DNA of 64,000 bases from assembly GCA_040755835.1 (NCBI GenBank), contig JBFMAB010000059.1:1-64000 (forward strand). The letters run 5' to 3'. Positions within the stretch are counted from its first letter, which is position 1; each line of letters opens with the position of its first letter. Positions 46,442 to 53,300 of the stretch are shown piece after piece. The notes below the pieces were generated by a model, which was not told where the DNA came from, ran no database searches, and worked only from the letters and a program-made list of their open reading frames with translations. A program made the position numbers and the translations under genes. This DNA comes from JADLDB01 sp040755835 (GTDB lineage: Bacteria; Myxococcota; Myxococcia; Myxococcales; Myxococcaceae).

Positions 46442-47215
46442 TCAGCGGGTGATGCCGCGCTTGCTCGACGCGATGAACTCGAGCAGGTGATCGATCTCGG
46501 GGTGCCCGCCGTGCTCGGCCTTCACCCGGTCGAGCGCCTCGTTGAGCCCCAGCTTCGAACGGAAGAGGATCTTGTAGGCGTCCTTGATGCGGCCGATCTG
46601 CTCCTCGGTGAAGCCGTGGCGGGTCAGGCCCACGCTGTTCAAGCCGGCGAGCTCGGCCCGGTCGCCCTGCGCCGTGCAGTACGGCGGCACGTCCATCACC
46701 ACCATCGCGCCGCCCGCGAGGAAGGCGTGCTTGCCCAGGCGGGTGAACTGGTGCACCGCCGAGAGCCCGCCGACGATGACGTGGTCCCCGACCTCGACGT
46801 GCCCGGCCAGCGTCGCCGCGTTCGCGAGCACGCAGCCGTTGCCGACGACACAGTCGTGCGCGACGTGGCTGTACGCCATGAACAGGTTCTTGTTCCCCAC
46901 CCGCGTCACGCCGCCGCCGCCGACCGTGCCGGTGTGCAGCGTACTGAACTCGCGGATCAGGTTCTCGTCGCCGATGACCAGCTTCGTCTTCTCGCCGGCG
47001 TACTTGAGATCCTGCGGGGGCGCGCCCACCGACGCGTGGTGGAAGATGCGGTTCCGCTCGCCGATGGTGGTGTCGCCGTCGATGACCGCGTGCGGGCCGA
47101 CGGTGGTGCCCGCGCCGATGGTGACGTCCGGGCCGATGACGACGAACGGGCCGATCTCGGCCTCCGGGTGCACCTTCGCCCTCGGGTCGACGATGGCCGT
47201 GGGGTGAACGCTCAC
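46442..47215 (-). CDS. lpxA: UDP-N-acetylglucosamine acyltransferase LpxA
   Basis: 257 residues from the GTG that overlaps the fabZ stop (GTGA); VSVHPTAIVDPRAKVHPEAEIG begins the left-handed beta-helix of hexapeptide repeats. LpxA transfers a 3-hydroxyacyl chain to UDP-GlcNAc, the first step of lipid A synthesis. The catalytic His is His120 in AYSHVAHDCVVGN (E. coli His125), and GGLSAVHQFTRLGKHA follows. The C-terminal helical domain ends with SSKRGITR as in E. coli. Translationally coupled to fabZ. Confidence 0.96.
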   Translation of the reverse strand: MSVHPTAIVDPRAKVHPEAEIGPFVVIGPDVTIGAGTTVGPHAVIDGDTTIGERNRIFHHASVGAPPQDLKYAGEKTKLVIGDENLIREFSTLHTGTVGGGGVTRVGNKNLFMAYSHVAHDCVVGNGCVLANAATLAGHVEVGDHVIVGGLSAVHQFTRLGKHAFLAGGAMVVMDVPPYCTAQGDRAELAGLNSVGLTRHGFTEEQIGRIKDAYKILFRSKLGLNEALDRVKAEHGGHPEIDHLLEFIASSKRGITR

Positions 47216-47664
47216 GGCGCGCTCTCCGTGCGTTTGATGATGGTGGCGAGGAACTCGCCCTCGGCGACCACCTGTCCGTCCACCGTCGCCACGCCGCGCT
47301 GCTTCCACACCACCGACTTCGCCTTCACGACCTCGGCGGTGAGCGTGAGCTGGTCACCCGGCACCACCGGCTTGCGGAAGCGCGCCCCGTCGATGCCCAT
47401 CAGGTAGATGACGTAGTCCTTCGGGTCGTACCCGGTGCTCTTGAACGCGAGGATCGCGCAGGCCTGCGCGAGCGCCTCGAGGATCAGCACGCCCGGCATC
47501 ACCGGCAGCCCGGGGAAGTGCCCGTTGAAGAAGTCTTCGTTCGCGGTCACGTTCTTGTAGCCGACCAGCCTCTTGTTCGGCTCCAGCTCGACGACCCGGT
47601 CCACGAGCAGGAACGGGTAGCGATGCGGCAGCAGCTTCGCGATGTCGATCACGTCCATCTTCAC
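47212..47664 (-). CDS. fabZ: 3-hydroxyacyl-ACP dehydratase FabZ
   Basis: 150 residues, hotdog fold. Removes water from 3-hydroxyacyl-ACP in fatty acid synthesis, competing with LpxA/LpxD for the same substrate. The N-terminal KLLPHRYPFLLVDRV and the active-site helix GHFPGLPVMPGVLILEALAQA are typical; catalytic His49 and Glu63 are both present. The ATG overlaps the lpxD stop and its own stop overlaps the lpxA start, so three enzymes of one branch point are coupled. Confidence 0.97.
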   Translation of the reverse strand: MKMDVIDIAKLLPHRYPFLLVDRVVELEPNKRLVGYKNVTANEDFFNGHFPGLPVMPGVLILEALAQACAILAFKSTGYDPKDYVIYLMGIDGARFRKPVVPGDQLTLTAEVVKAKSVVWKQRGVATVDGQVVAEGEFLATIIKRTESAP

Positions 47665-48701
47665 TCAGCGCTCTCCTTCTCCAGGCGCTCGAGGCGCTTC
47701 CTCAGCTCGCGCAGCTCCTTGTTCAGCTCGGGCAGCCGGGCGAACAGCGCCGCCGAGCGGAGGAAGTCCTTGTGGGGCATCGCCGGGGCGCCGAGCACCG
47801 TCGCGCCGTCGTCCACGTCGCTCATCACGCCGGCCTGCGCGCCCACCTTCGCGAGGTCGCCGACGCGCAGGTGCCCGGCCACGCCCACCTGCCCCGCCAG
47901 CACCACGCCTTGCCCCAACGTCGAGGTGCCCGACAAACCGACCTGGGCGCAGAGGATCGACAGCGGGCCGACGACGCTGTTGTGACCCACCTGCACCAGG
48001 TTGTCGATCTTCGTGCCCCGGCCGATGACCGTCTCGCCGGTGGTCGCGCGATCGATGCAGGTGCAGGCGCCGATCTCCACGTCGTCTTCGACGCGGGCGA
48101 TGCCGGCCTGCGGGATCTTCACGTGCTCGGGCACCGAGAGGTCGAGCGCGAAGCCGAAGCCGTCGGCGCCGATGACCGCGCCGGCGTGCACGAGGCACCG
48201 CGCGCCGACGACGCAGCGGTCCATCACCGCCACGTTGGGCGAGAGCACCGTGTCGTCACCGACGCGCGCGTCCTCGCCGACGTACACGCCGGGGTACAGC
48301 ACCGCGCGGGCGCCCACCTGCGCGCCTCGCTCCACCGTGGCGTGCGCCATGACGGTCGCCGACGGGTCGACGCGCGCCTGGGGGTGCACCTGCGCCCGGG
48401 ACGAGACGCCCGGCGCGTGCTGCTTCTTCGGGTGGAACAGCTGGGCCGCCCGCGCGAACGCGAGGTGCGGGTGCTTCACGCGAACGAACGTGCGGTCTCC
48501 GCGCGAAGGCGCGTCCTCACCCACGAAGACGGCCGAAGCCCTGGTCGCCTCGAGCGCCGCCCGGTACTTCTGATTGCCATAGAAACTGAGCTGCCCCGGC
48601 TGGGCGGACTCGAGGCCCGCCACGCCCGTGATGCTGAGAGCGCCGTCTCCATCCACTTCGCCGCCGACCAGCGCGGCCAGCTCCGCCACTGTCTTGGTCA
48701 T
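47661..48701 (-). CDS. lpxD: UDP-3-O-acylglucosamine N-acyltransferase LpxD
   Basis: 346 residues from the ATG of MTKTVAELAALVGGEV; the longer open frame upstream is the shadow of skp. An N-terminal uridine-binding domain (about 1-100; SFYGNQKYRAALEATRASA) leads to hexapeptide repeats. GADGFGFALD and QVGHNSVVGPLSILCAQVGLSG hold the catalytic His region. A C-terminal helix (LNKELRELRKRLERLEKE) closes the trimer. It adds the N-linked acyl chain in lipid A synthesis. Two nt separate it from skp. Confidence 0.96.
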   Translation of the reverse strand: MTKTVAELAALVGGEVDGDGALSITGVAGLESAQPGQLSFYGNQKYRAALEATRASAVFVGEDAPSRGDRTFVRVKHPHLAFARAAQLFHPKKQHAPGVSSRAQVHPQARVDPSATVMAHATVERGAQVGARAVLYPGVYVGEDARVGDDTVLSPNVAVMDRCVVGARCLVHAGAVIGADGFGFALDLSVPEHVKIPQAGIARVEDDVEIGACTCIDRATTGETVIGRGTKIDNLVQVGHNSVVGPLSILCAQVGLSGTSTLGQGVVLAGQVGVAGHLRVGDLAKVGAQAGVMSDVDDGATVLGAPAMPHKDFLRSAALFARLPELNKELRELRKRLERLEKESAE

Positions 48702-48703
48702 CC

Positions 48704-49249
48704 TCACTTCGTCGGCGCGCCCGCCGTCTTTCCCTTCATGGGGTACTTTTCGTTGTAGGTGCGGACCAGCTCGTTGGTGAGATCCATGCTGGGCAGCGCG
48801 TAGACGATGCCCGAGTCGGACTTCTCGAGGACCATCGCCAGACCTTCGCGCTGCGCGATGGCGGCGATGATCGGGTCCATCTTGTCGAAGATTTTCTTGA
48901 GTTCGTCCTGTTCCTTCTTCGCGAGCTCGACCTGAGCCTGCTGCTCGCGCTGCGTCAGATCGAGGATCTTCTTCTGCATCTCCTGGTACTTCTGCGCGCG
49001 CACGTCCTCGCTCATCATCGCGGCCTGCTTCTCGAGCACCACGCTGTCGGCGCGCAGCTTGTTCTTTTCGTTCTGGAGATCGCTGCGGGACTTGTCCAGT
49101 TCGGCCTTGAGGCGCGTCTTCGCGTCCTTGCCTTCGTGGACCTCGGTCAGTGCACGCTGGAGATCGACGTAGCCCAGCTTGAGCTCGGCGCGCGCCTGGG
49201 TCGCGACCAGCGCGGCGATGGCGAACGCGATGGACGAGCGAATGTGCAC
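48704..49249 (-). CDS. skp: Periplasmic chaperone Skp/OmpH family
   Basis: 181 residues, GTG start with AGGAG six nt upstream. Signal peptide MHIRSSIAFAIAALVATQARA, then LKLGYVDLQRALTEVHEGKDAKTRL and a long charged helical hairpin that forms the Skp tentacles. Skp trimers hold unfolded outer-membrane proteins. It is first in skp-lpxD-fabZ-lpxA-lpxI, the widespread order, but bamA, which commonly precedes skp, is absent here; an SH3-like secreted protein gene lies upstream instead. Confidence 0.92.
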   Translation of the reverse strand: MHIRSSIAFAIAALVATQARAELKLGYVDLQRALTEVHEGKDAKTRLKAELDKSRSDLQNEKNKLRADSVVLEKQAAMMSEDVRAQKYQEMQKKILDLTQREQQAQVELAKKEQDELKKIFDKMDPIIAAIAQREGLAMVLEKSDSGIVYALPSMDLTNELVRTYNEKYPMKGKTAGAPTK

Positions 49250-49358
49250 GAAGCACTCCTTTCCGGCCCGGGGACGAGCGGCGCGCGCGGACCCTATGTG
49301 TGGGGGGCAGGAGGGTCAAGGCAGCCCGACGAGAGGAACGAAGCCGGCCCCGGCAGCC

Positions 49359-50828
49359 CTACGGGTCGCAGGTGATGTGACACGAATCGGGTGCAGACCA
49401 CGCCTGGACGATGTCCAGTTCGGAGCTATCCGGCTCCAGGCCCGTCGTCCTCCTCAGGCGCGCGGCGGCCCCCGACGGAAGGTTGAAGGGCTTGTCGGGC
49501 TCGTTGAAGGAGAAGCTGGCATCGATGAAGGCGTCGGGCGGGAGCGTTTTCGCCGGCGGCCCCAGGACGAGCGCCGCGAAGGTGCCGGCACCGGGGGACC
49601 GCTCGAGCCGCAACGCGACGCGAAGGCGCTCCTCGTCGTCCAGGCGCCGCGGCATCGACACCCTCACGCCATCGCCTGGCGCGACGGGCATCGGCACCGC
49701 ACCCGAGCACTCGTCAACCTGCTCGAGCGTCAGCCGCGCCTCGAACGCCCACGTGTCCGGCCAGGCTCCAGACGCCTTCTCGAGGTCGAAGATGGCGTAG
49801 GCCGGGCCGGGGAAGAGCGTCCTCAGTGCGGCCAGTCGTTTCTCGAAGCGCGCCTTCCCCGGCCCATCCCAGTCCGCCTGGGCCGCCTTCAGTTCGGCCA
49901 TGAAGCGCGCATTCTCCTCGGCATCCATGGACATGTCCTCGCGCGTATCCCTCGGGCGGCATTCCCGTCGCTCATCGACGTCGACGGCACACGCGCTTGC
50001 GTGCCTCTTGGCGTGCTTCGGCACCGGCGCCGTGAGCGAATGCGGCTCGAGCGTGGCGTCGGCGATCGACCCTCGGCAACCGAAGGCGAGCCGTGCGCTT
50101 CCCGTCACGCGCCCAGTCTCGGCGCTTTGCCGGGGAGGCAGCGTGGCCTGGACGGCGAAGGGGAAACGCCGGGCAGCGACGGCGGCGCTGACCAGTTCGC
50201 GCAGGGCCTCCGACGTCGGCGCGAGGGCCCAGGCGCGGGCCGCGAGGACATGGGCGCGGTCGAAGTCCTTCATCGCCTGAAACCGGCGCGCGTGTTCGAG
50301 CATCGTCGCGGGCGATGGCGGGGCGGCGTCGAGCGCCGTCAGGGAAACGAAGCCGCGCGCTGCCTTCGTCGTGTCACGAATACCAGTGGCCGGGATCAGG
50401 CGCCCCACGCCGCCCTCGATGACGATGGTGCGTGTACCAGCCACGACTTCGGCCCAGTCGCCCTTCACCGCGATGACGCGCACCGGCGTCAGGATGCCCA
50501 GCATCCGGATGACTTCCCCGGACGACGAGGGGGCCTCGCGCAAGCGCGCCGAAGTGGCGACGACGTGCGCGACCTTGCCAACCTCAGGTGCCCGCACCGT
50601 CGCGAGGACGGGCTCGGGGGGAAGAGGAGGGAGCTGCGCGTCCGCCTTCGCCGCGGCCGCATCCCCGAGCGCATTGCCCAGGGCCGCCCGGAGTCGCGCG
50701 TATTCCGGAGCGTCCCCGAGCGTCTGAAGGAGTTCGCGGTGCTCGCCATTCAAGAGCGCCGTCACGACGGCAGCGTCATCGAGCCGGGCTCCGAGGAGAA
50801 ACGCGGCCAGGGCGGTCGTCAGAACCAT
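49359..50828 (-). CDS. Secreted protein with SH3-like domain
   Basis: 489 residues. A short N-terminal hydrophobic stretch (MVLTTALAAFLLGARL) may be a signal peptide. A bacterial SH3-type domain spans about 85-155 (VVATSARLREAPSSSGEVIRMLGILTPVRVIAVKGDWAEVV), which often binds cell wall. The C-terminal 330 residues (with an ARAWALAPTSEALRELVSA helix and Cys pairs at CRGSIADA, CAVDVDERREC and the final DSCHITC) are unassigned. Codon use is a little less GC-biased than its neighbours. It is 109 nt upstream of skp and may or may not be in that operon. Confidence 0.7.
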   Translation of the reverse strand: MVLTTALAAFLLGARLDDAAVVTALLNGEHRELLQTLGDAPEYARLRAALGNALGDAAAAKADAQLPPLPPEPVLATVRAPEVGKVAHVVATSARLREAPSSSGEVIRMLGILTPVRVIAVKGDWAEVVAGTRTIVIEGGVGRLIPATGIRDTTKAARGFVSLTALDAAPPSPATMLEHARRFQAMKDFDRAHVLAARAWALAPTSEALRELVSAAVAARRFPFAVQATLPPRQSAETGRVTGSARLAFGCRGSIADATLEPHSLTAPVPKHAKRHASACAVDVDERRECRPRDTREDMSMDAEENARFMAELKAAQADWDGPGKARFEKRLAALRTLFPGPAYAIFDLEKASGAWPDTWAFEARLTLEQVDECSGAVPMPVAPGDGVRVSMPRRLDDEERLRVALRLERSPGAGTFAALVLGPPAKTLPPDAFIDASFSFNEPDKPFNLPSGAAARLRRTTGLEPDSSELDIVQAWSAPDSCHITCDP

Positions 50829-50917
50829 GCCCGGAGAATAGCCGCATCCCCCGCTGCCGCAGGCCTCGACACGGACCGCTCGATCGGCCCCCGGCGTGTC
50901 TGCTATGGACCCCGCCC

Positions 50918-51298
50918 GTGGACCAGCGGCGCATCCTGCTCATCGACGACAGCGAGATCACCCTCGCGATGGAGAAGGCCGTGCTCGAAGCGCGCGGCTA
51001 CGACGTGCGCGCGACGTCCACGCTGATCGAGTTCGAGAAGATGCTCGCGGACTTCAAGCCGCACGTCATCCTCACGGACATCCACATGCCCGAGGCCAAG
51101 GGCACCGACATCTGCCGCACGCTGAAGAACGAGTACGGCACCCAGGACATCCCCATCGTGCTGTTCAGCTCGCTGAGGGACGACGAGCTCGAGGCCCTGG
51201 CCACGCAGGTGGGCGCCGACGGCTACCTGTCGAAGTCGCACGGCGTCGAGGCGCTGGGCGAGAAGGTCGACGAGCTGTTCGACAGCATCATCTGGTGA
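50918..51298 (+). CDS. Single-domain response regulator
   Basis: 126 residues, GTG start. A CheY-like receiver: acidic pair in RILLIDDSEITLAMEKA, phosphoacceptor Asp in VILTDIHMPEAKGTD (about residue 54), Ser/Thr in IVLFSSLRDDE, and Lys in GYLSKSHG. No output domain is attached, so it should signal by binding another protein. Its stop overlaps the GTG of the next gene (GTGA). No cognate kinase is adjacent. It is divergent from the SH3 gene (89 nt). Confidence 0.92.
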   Translation: MDQRRILLIDDSEITLAMEKAVLEARGYDVRATSTLIEFEKMLADFKPHVILTDIHMPEAKGTDICRTLKNEYGTQDIPIVLFSSLRDDELEALATQVGADGYLSKSHGVEALGEKVDELFDSIIW

Positions 51299-52815
51299 GC
51301 GGCTGCGTGACTCGCCGCGCCGCCCTCGCCCTCGCGACGCTGCTGGCCGCCTGCGCCACCCGCGACACCCGCCCGCCCCGCCCGCCCGCCAACGCGACGT
51401 TGCTGATCTCCGCCGACGTGCGCGGATACCTCGGGCCGTGCGGCTGCAGCGAGAACATGCGCGGCGGCGTCTCCCGCATGGCCGCGCAGGTCGCAAAGGC
51501 GCGCGCGGGCGGCGGGCCCGTCTTCTTCCTCGACGCCGGCGACGCGCTGTTCGGCGCCCCGTCCATTCCCGACGCCGCCGTGCCGCAGCAGGAGCGCAAA
51601 GCGAAGGCGCTGGCCGACGCCTTCCGCGCGATGGGCCTCAGCGCCCGCGCCCCGGGGCCCATGGACGACGCGCGCGGCGAGGCGTTCCGAAAGGCGCTCG
51701 CGCTGCCGGAGCTCGTCGACGGCGAGGTGCGGTGGCTCGACGCGGCCGGCTACCGACTGGCGGTGGTGTCGGCGGCCACCGTCGCGGCGGCCGACGCGGT
51801 GGCGACGAAGGCACGGGCCGACGGCGCGGCCTTCGTGGTGGCGCTGGTGCCGCTGCCCTTCGACGAAGCGCTGCGCGGCGCAGCGGACGCGGAGAGCGTG
51901 GATCTCGTGGTGGCCGACCGACCGAAGTCCGAGCTGGCCGCCGAAGAGAACCGCGTGGCCGGCGGCGCGGTGAAGGTGGTGCAGGTGCAGAGCAAAGGCC
52001 GCTCGCTGCTGCGCGTCGACCTCTCGCTGCGCGACGACCACCGCGTCGCCTGGCTGAAGGGCAGCTCCGAGCGCGAGCGCGAGTTGGCGGCGCTGGACGA
52101 GCGCATCGAGCTGATGCGGACGCAGGTGAACGAGCCCGGCCTCGCCGAGCAGCTCAAGGCGCTCAAGAAGGCCAAGCTGGACGACCTCGTGGCGCGCCGG
52201 CAGGCGCTGGCCGACGAGCCGCTGCCCGTGCCGCAGGATCGCAACGCGGCGACGGTGCGCTTCGTGCCGCTCGAAGCCAGCCTCCCGAAGGAGCCCGCGG
52301 TGGAGGCGATCGAGACGGCGTACGACCGCGACGTCGGGCTGCTCAACCTCGCGTGGGCGAAGGAGCACGGGAAGGCCTGCGACCCGCCGGATCTCGAGCG
52401 CGCAGGCTACGTCGGCAGCCAGGCGTGCGTAGGCTGCCACCCCGACGCCGCGCGCGTGTGGACGCCGACCAAGCACGCGCAGGCCTACGCGACGCTGGAG
52501 GCGAAGGCGAAGCAGTACCACCTGGACTGCATCGTCTGTCACGTGACTGGCTGGCAGCAGCCCGGGGGCGTGTGCCGCATCGACGACGTCGACGGCCGCG
52601 ACGAGGTGGGCTGCGAGTCGTGCCATGGGCCGGGCTGGAAGCACACGCAGATGCCGGTGAAGGACCACATTCGCCGCGGCCGCGAGGCGAAGACGTGCAC
52701 CGGTTGCCACGATCGCGAGAACTCGCCGTCCTTCGAGTTCGAGAGCTACCTCGCGAAGATCGTCGGCCCCGGGCACGGGCTGCCGATGCCGCGCGACGGT
52801 GGCGGCGGCCGCTGA
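51295..52815 (+). CDS. Lipoprotein: metallophosphatase-like domain fused to tetraheme cytochrome c
   Basis: 506 residues from the GTG overlapping the receiver gene stop (another GTG at 51307 is possible). VTRRAALALATLLAAC is a lipoprotein signal. Residues about 35-250 resemble the N-terminal domain of 5'-nucleotidase-like metallophosphatases (LISADVRGYLGPCGCSEN, FFLDAGDALFG) but several metal ligands are not obvious. About 255-315 is a helical linker. The C-terminal part has four heme-binding CxxCH motifs: CVGCH, CIVCH, CESCH and CTGCH, as in cytochrome c554-type domains. It should be a periplasmic or outer-membrane electron-transfer lipoprotein. The substrate is unknown. Confidence 0.85.
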   Translation: MSGCVTRRAALALATLLAACATRDTRPPRPPANATLLISADVRGYLGPCGCSENMRGGVSRMAAQVAKARAGGGPVFFLDAGDALFGAPSIPDAAVPQQERKAKALADAFRAMGLSARAPGPMDDARGEAFRKALALPELVDGEVRWLDAAGYRLAVVSAATVAAADAVATKARADGAAFVVALVPLPFDEALRGAADAESVDLVVADRPKSELAAEENRVAGGAVKVVQVQSKGRSLLRVDLSLRDDHRVAWLKGSSERERELAALDERIELMRTQVNEPGLAEQLKALKKAKLDDLVARRQALADEPLPVPQDRNAATVRFVPLEASLPKEPAVEAIETAYDRDVGLLNLAWAKEHGKACDPPDLERAGYVGSQACVGCHPDAARVWTPTKHAQAYATLEAKAKQYHLDCIVCHVTGWQQPGGVCRIDDVDGRDEVGCESCHGPGWKHTQMPVKDHIRRGREAKTCTGCHDRENSPSFEFESYLAKIVGPGHGLPMPRDGGGGR

Positions 52816-52819
52816 CGCG

Positions 52820-53290
52820 TCACCGCGCGCCGCCGTCGAGGCACTCGAGGGCGCGGGCCACCTCGGAGAGCCACTCCTGCTCCGCCGCCGTCGACTGCGG
52901 ATCGTTCGCGCGACTCAGCGCGAGCAGGTAACCGTCGCCGGTGCGCGCCACGTCGGCGCCCAGAAGCGCCCGGAGCGCGCCGCTCCGCCACGGCAGCCGC
53001 GAGGTGCGCACACCGTCCCAGAAGCAGTCTGCGCAGTCCACGAAGCCACCCGCTTCGTTCTGCGCCACCACCGCGCGCTCGAGCTCCGCCGCGTTCGCCG
53101 GCGTGAAACGCTTCCACAGCGCGTCGAGCGCCTTGAGCCGCCGCCCCCTCCGCGCTGGCCCCAGCTCGCTCGGTCCGTGAACGCAGCCCGCGGTGAAGGA
53201 GATGGTCCTCCGCGCGCGCACCACCGCCGGCGACGGCGTCACCCCGGCGTCCGCCTGGGCCAGCACCACCGCGGTGCGCACAAGCAGCAC
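52820..53290 (-). CDS. Hypothetical, probably exported protein
   Basis: About 156 residues from a GTG at 53290 (53281 is also possible), 10 nt after the stop of the pseudokinase. The N-terminus (VLLVRTAVVLAQADA) is weakly signal-like. Mature text includes VDCADCFWDGVRTS with a CxxC pair, and AAEQEWLSEVARALECL at the C-terminus. No family recognised. Its position suggests cotranscription with the pseudokinase; the stop lies 4 nt from the convergent cytochrome gene. Confidence 0.55.
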   Translation of the reverse strand: MLLVRTAVVLAQADAGVTPSPAVVRARRTISFTAGCVHGPSELGPARRGRRLKALDALWKRFTPANAAELERAVVAQNEAGGFVDCADCFWDGVRTSRLPWRSGALRALLGADVARTGDGYLLALSRANDPQSTAAEQEWLSEVARALECLDGGAR

Positions 53291-53300
53291 CTCGCGCCCC

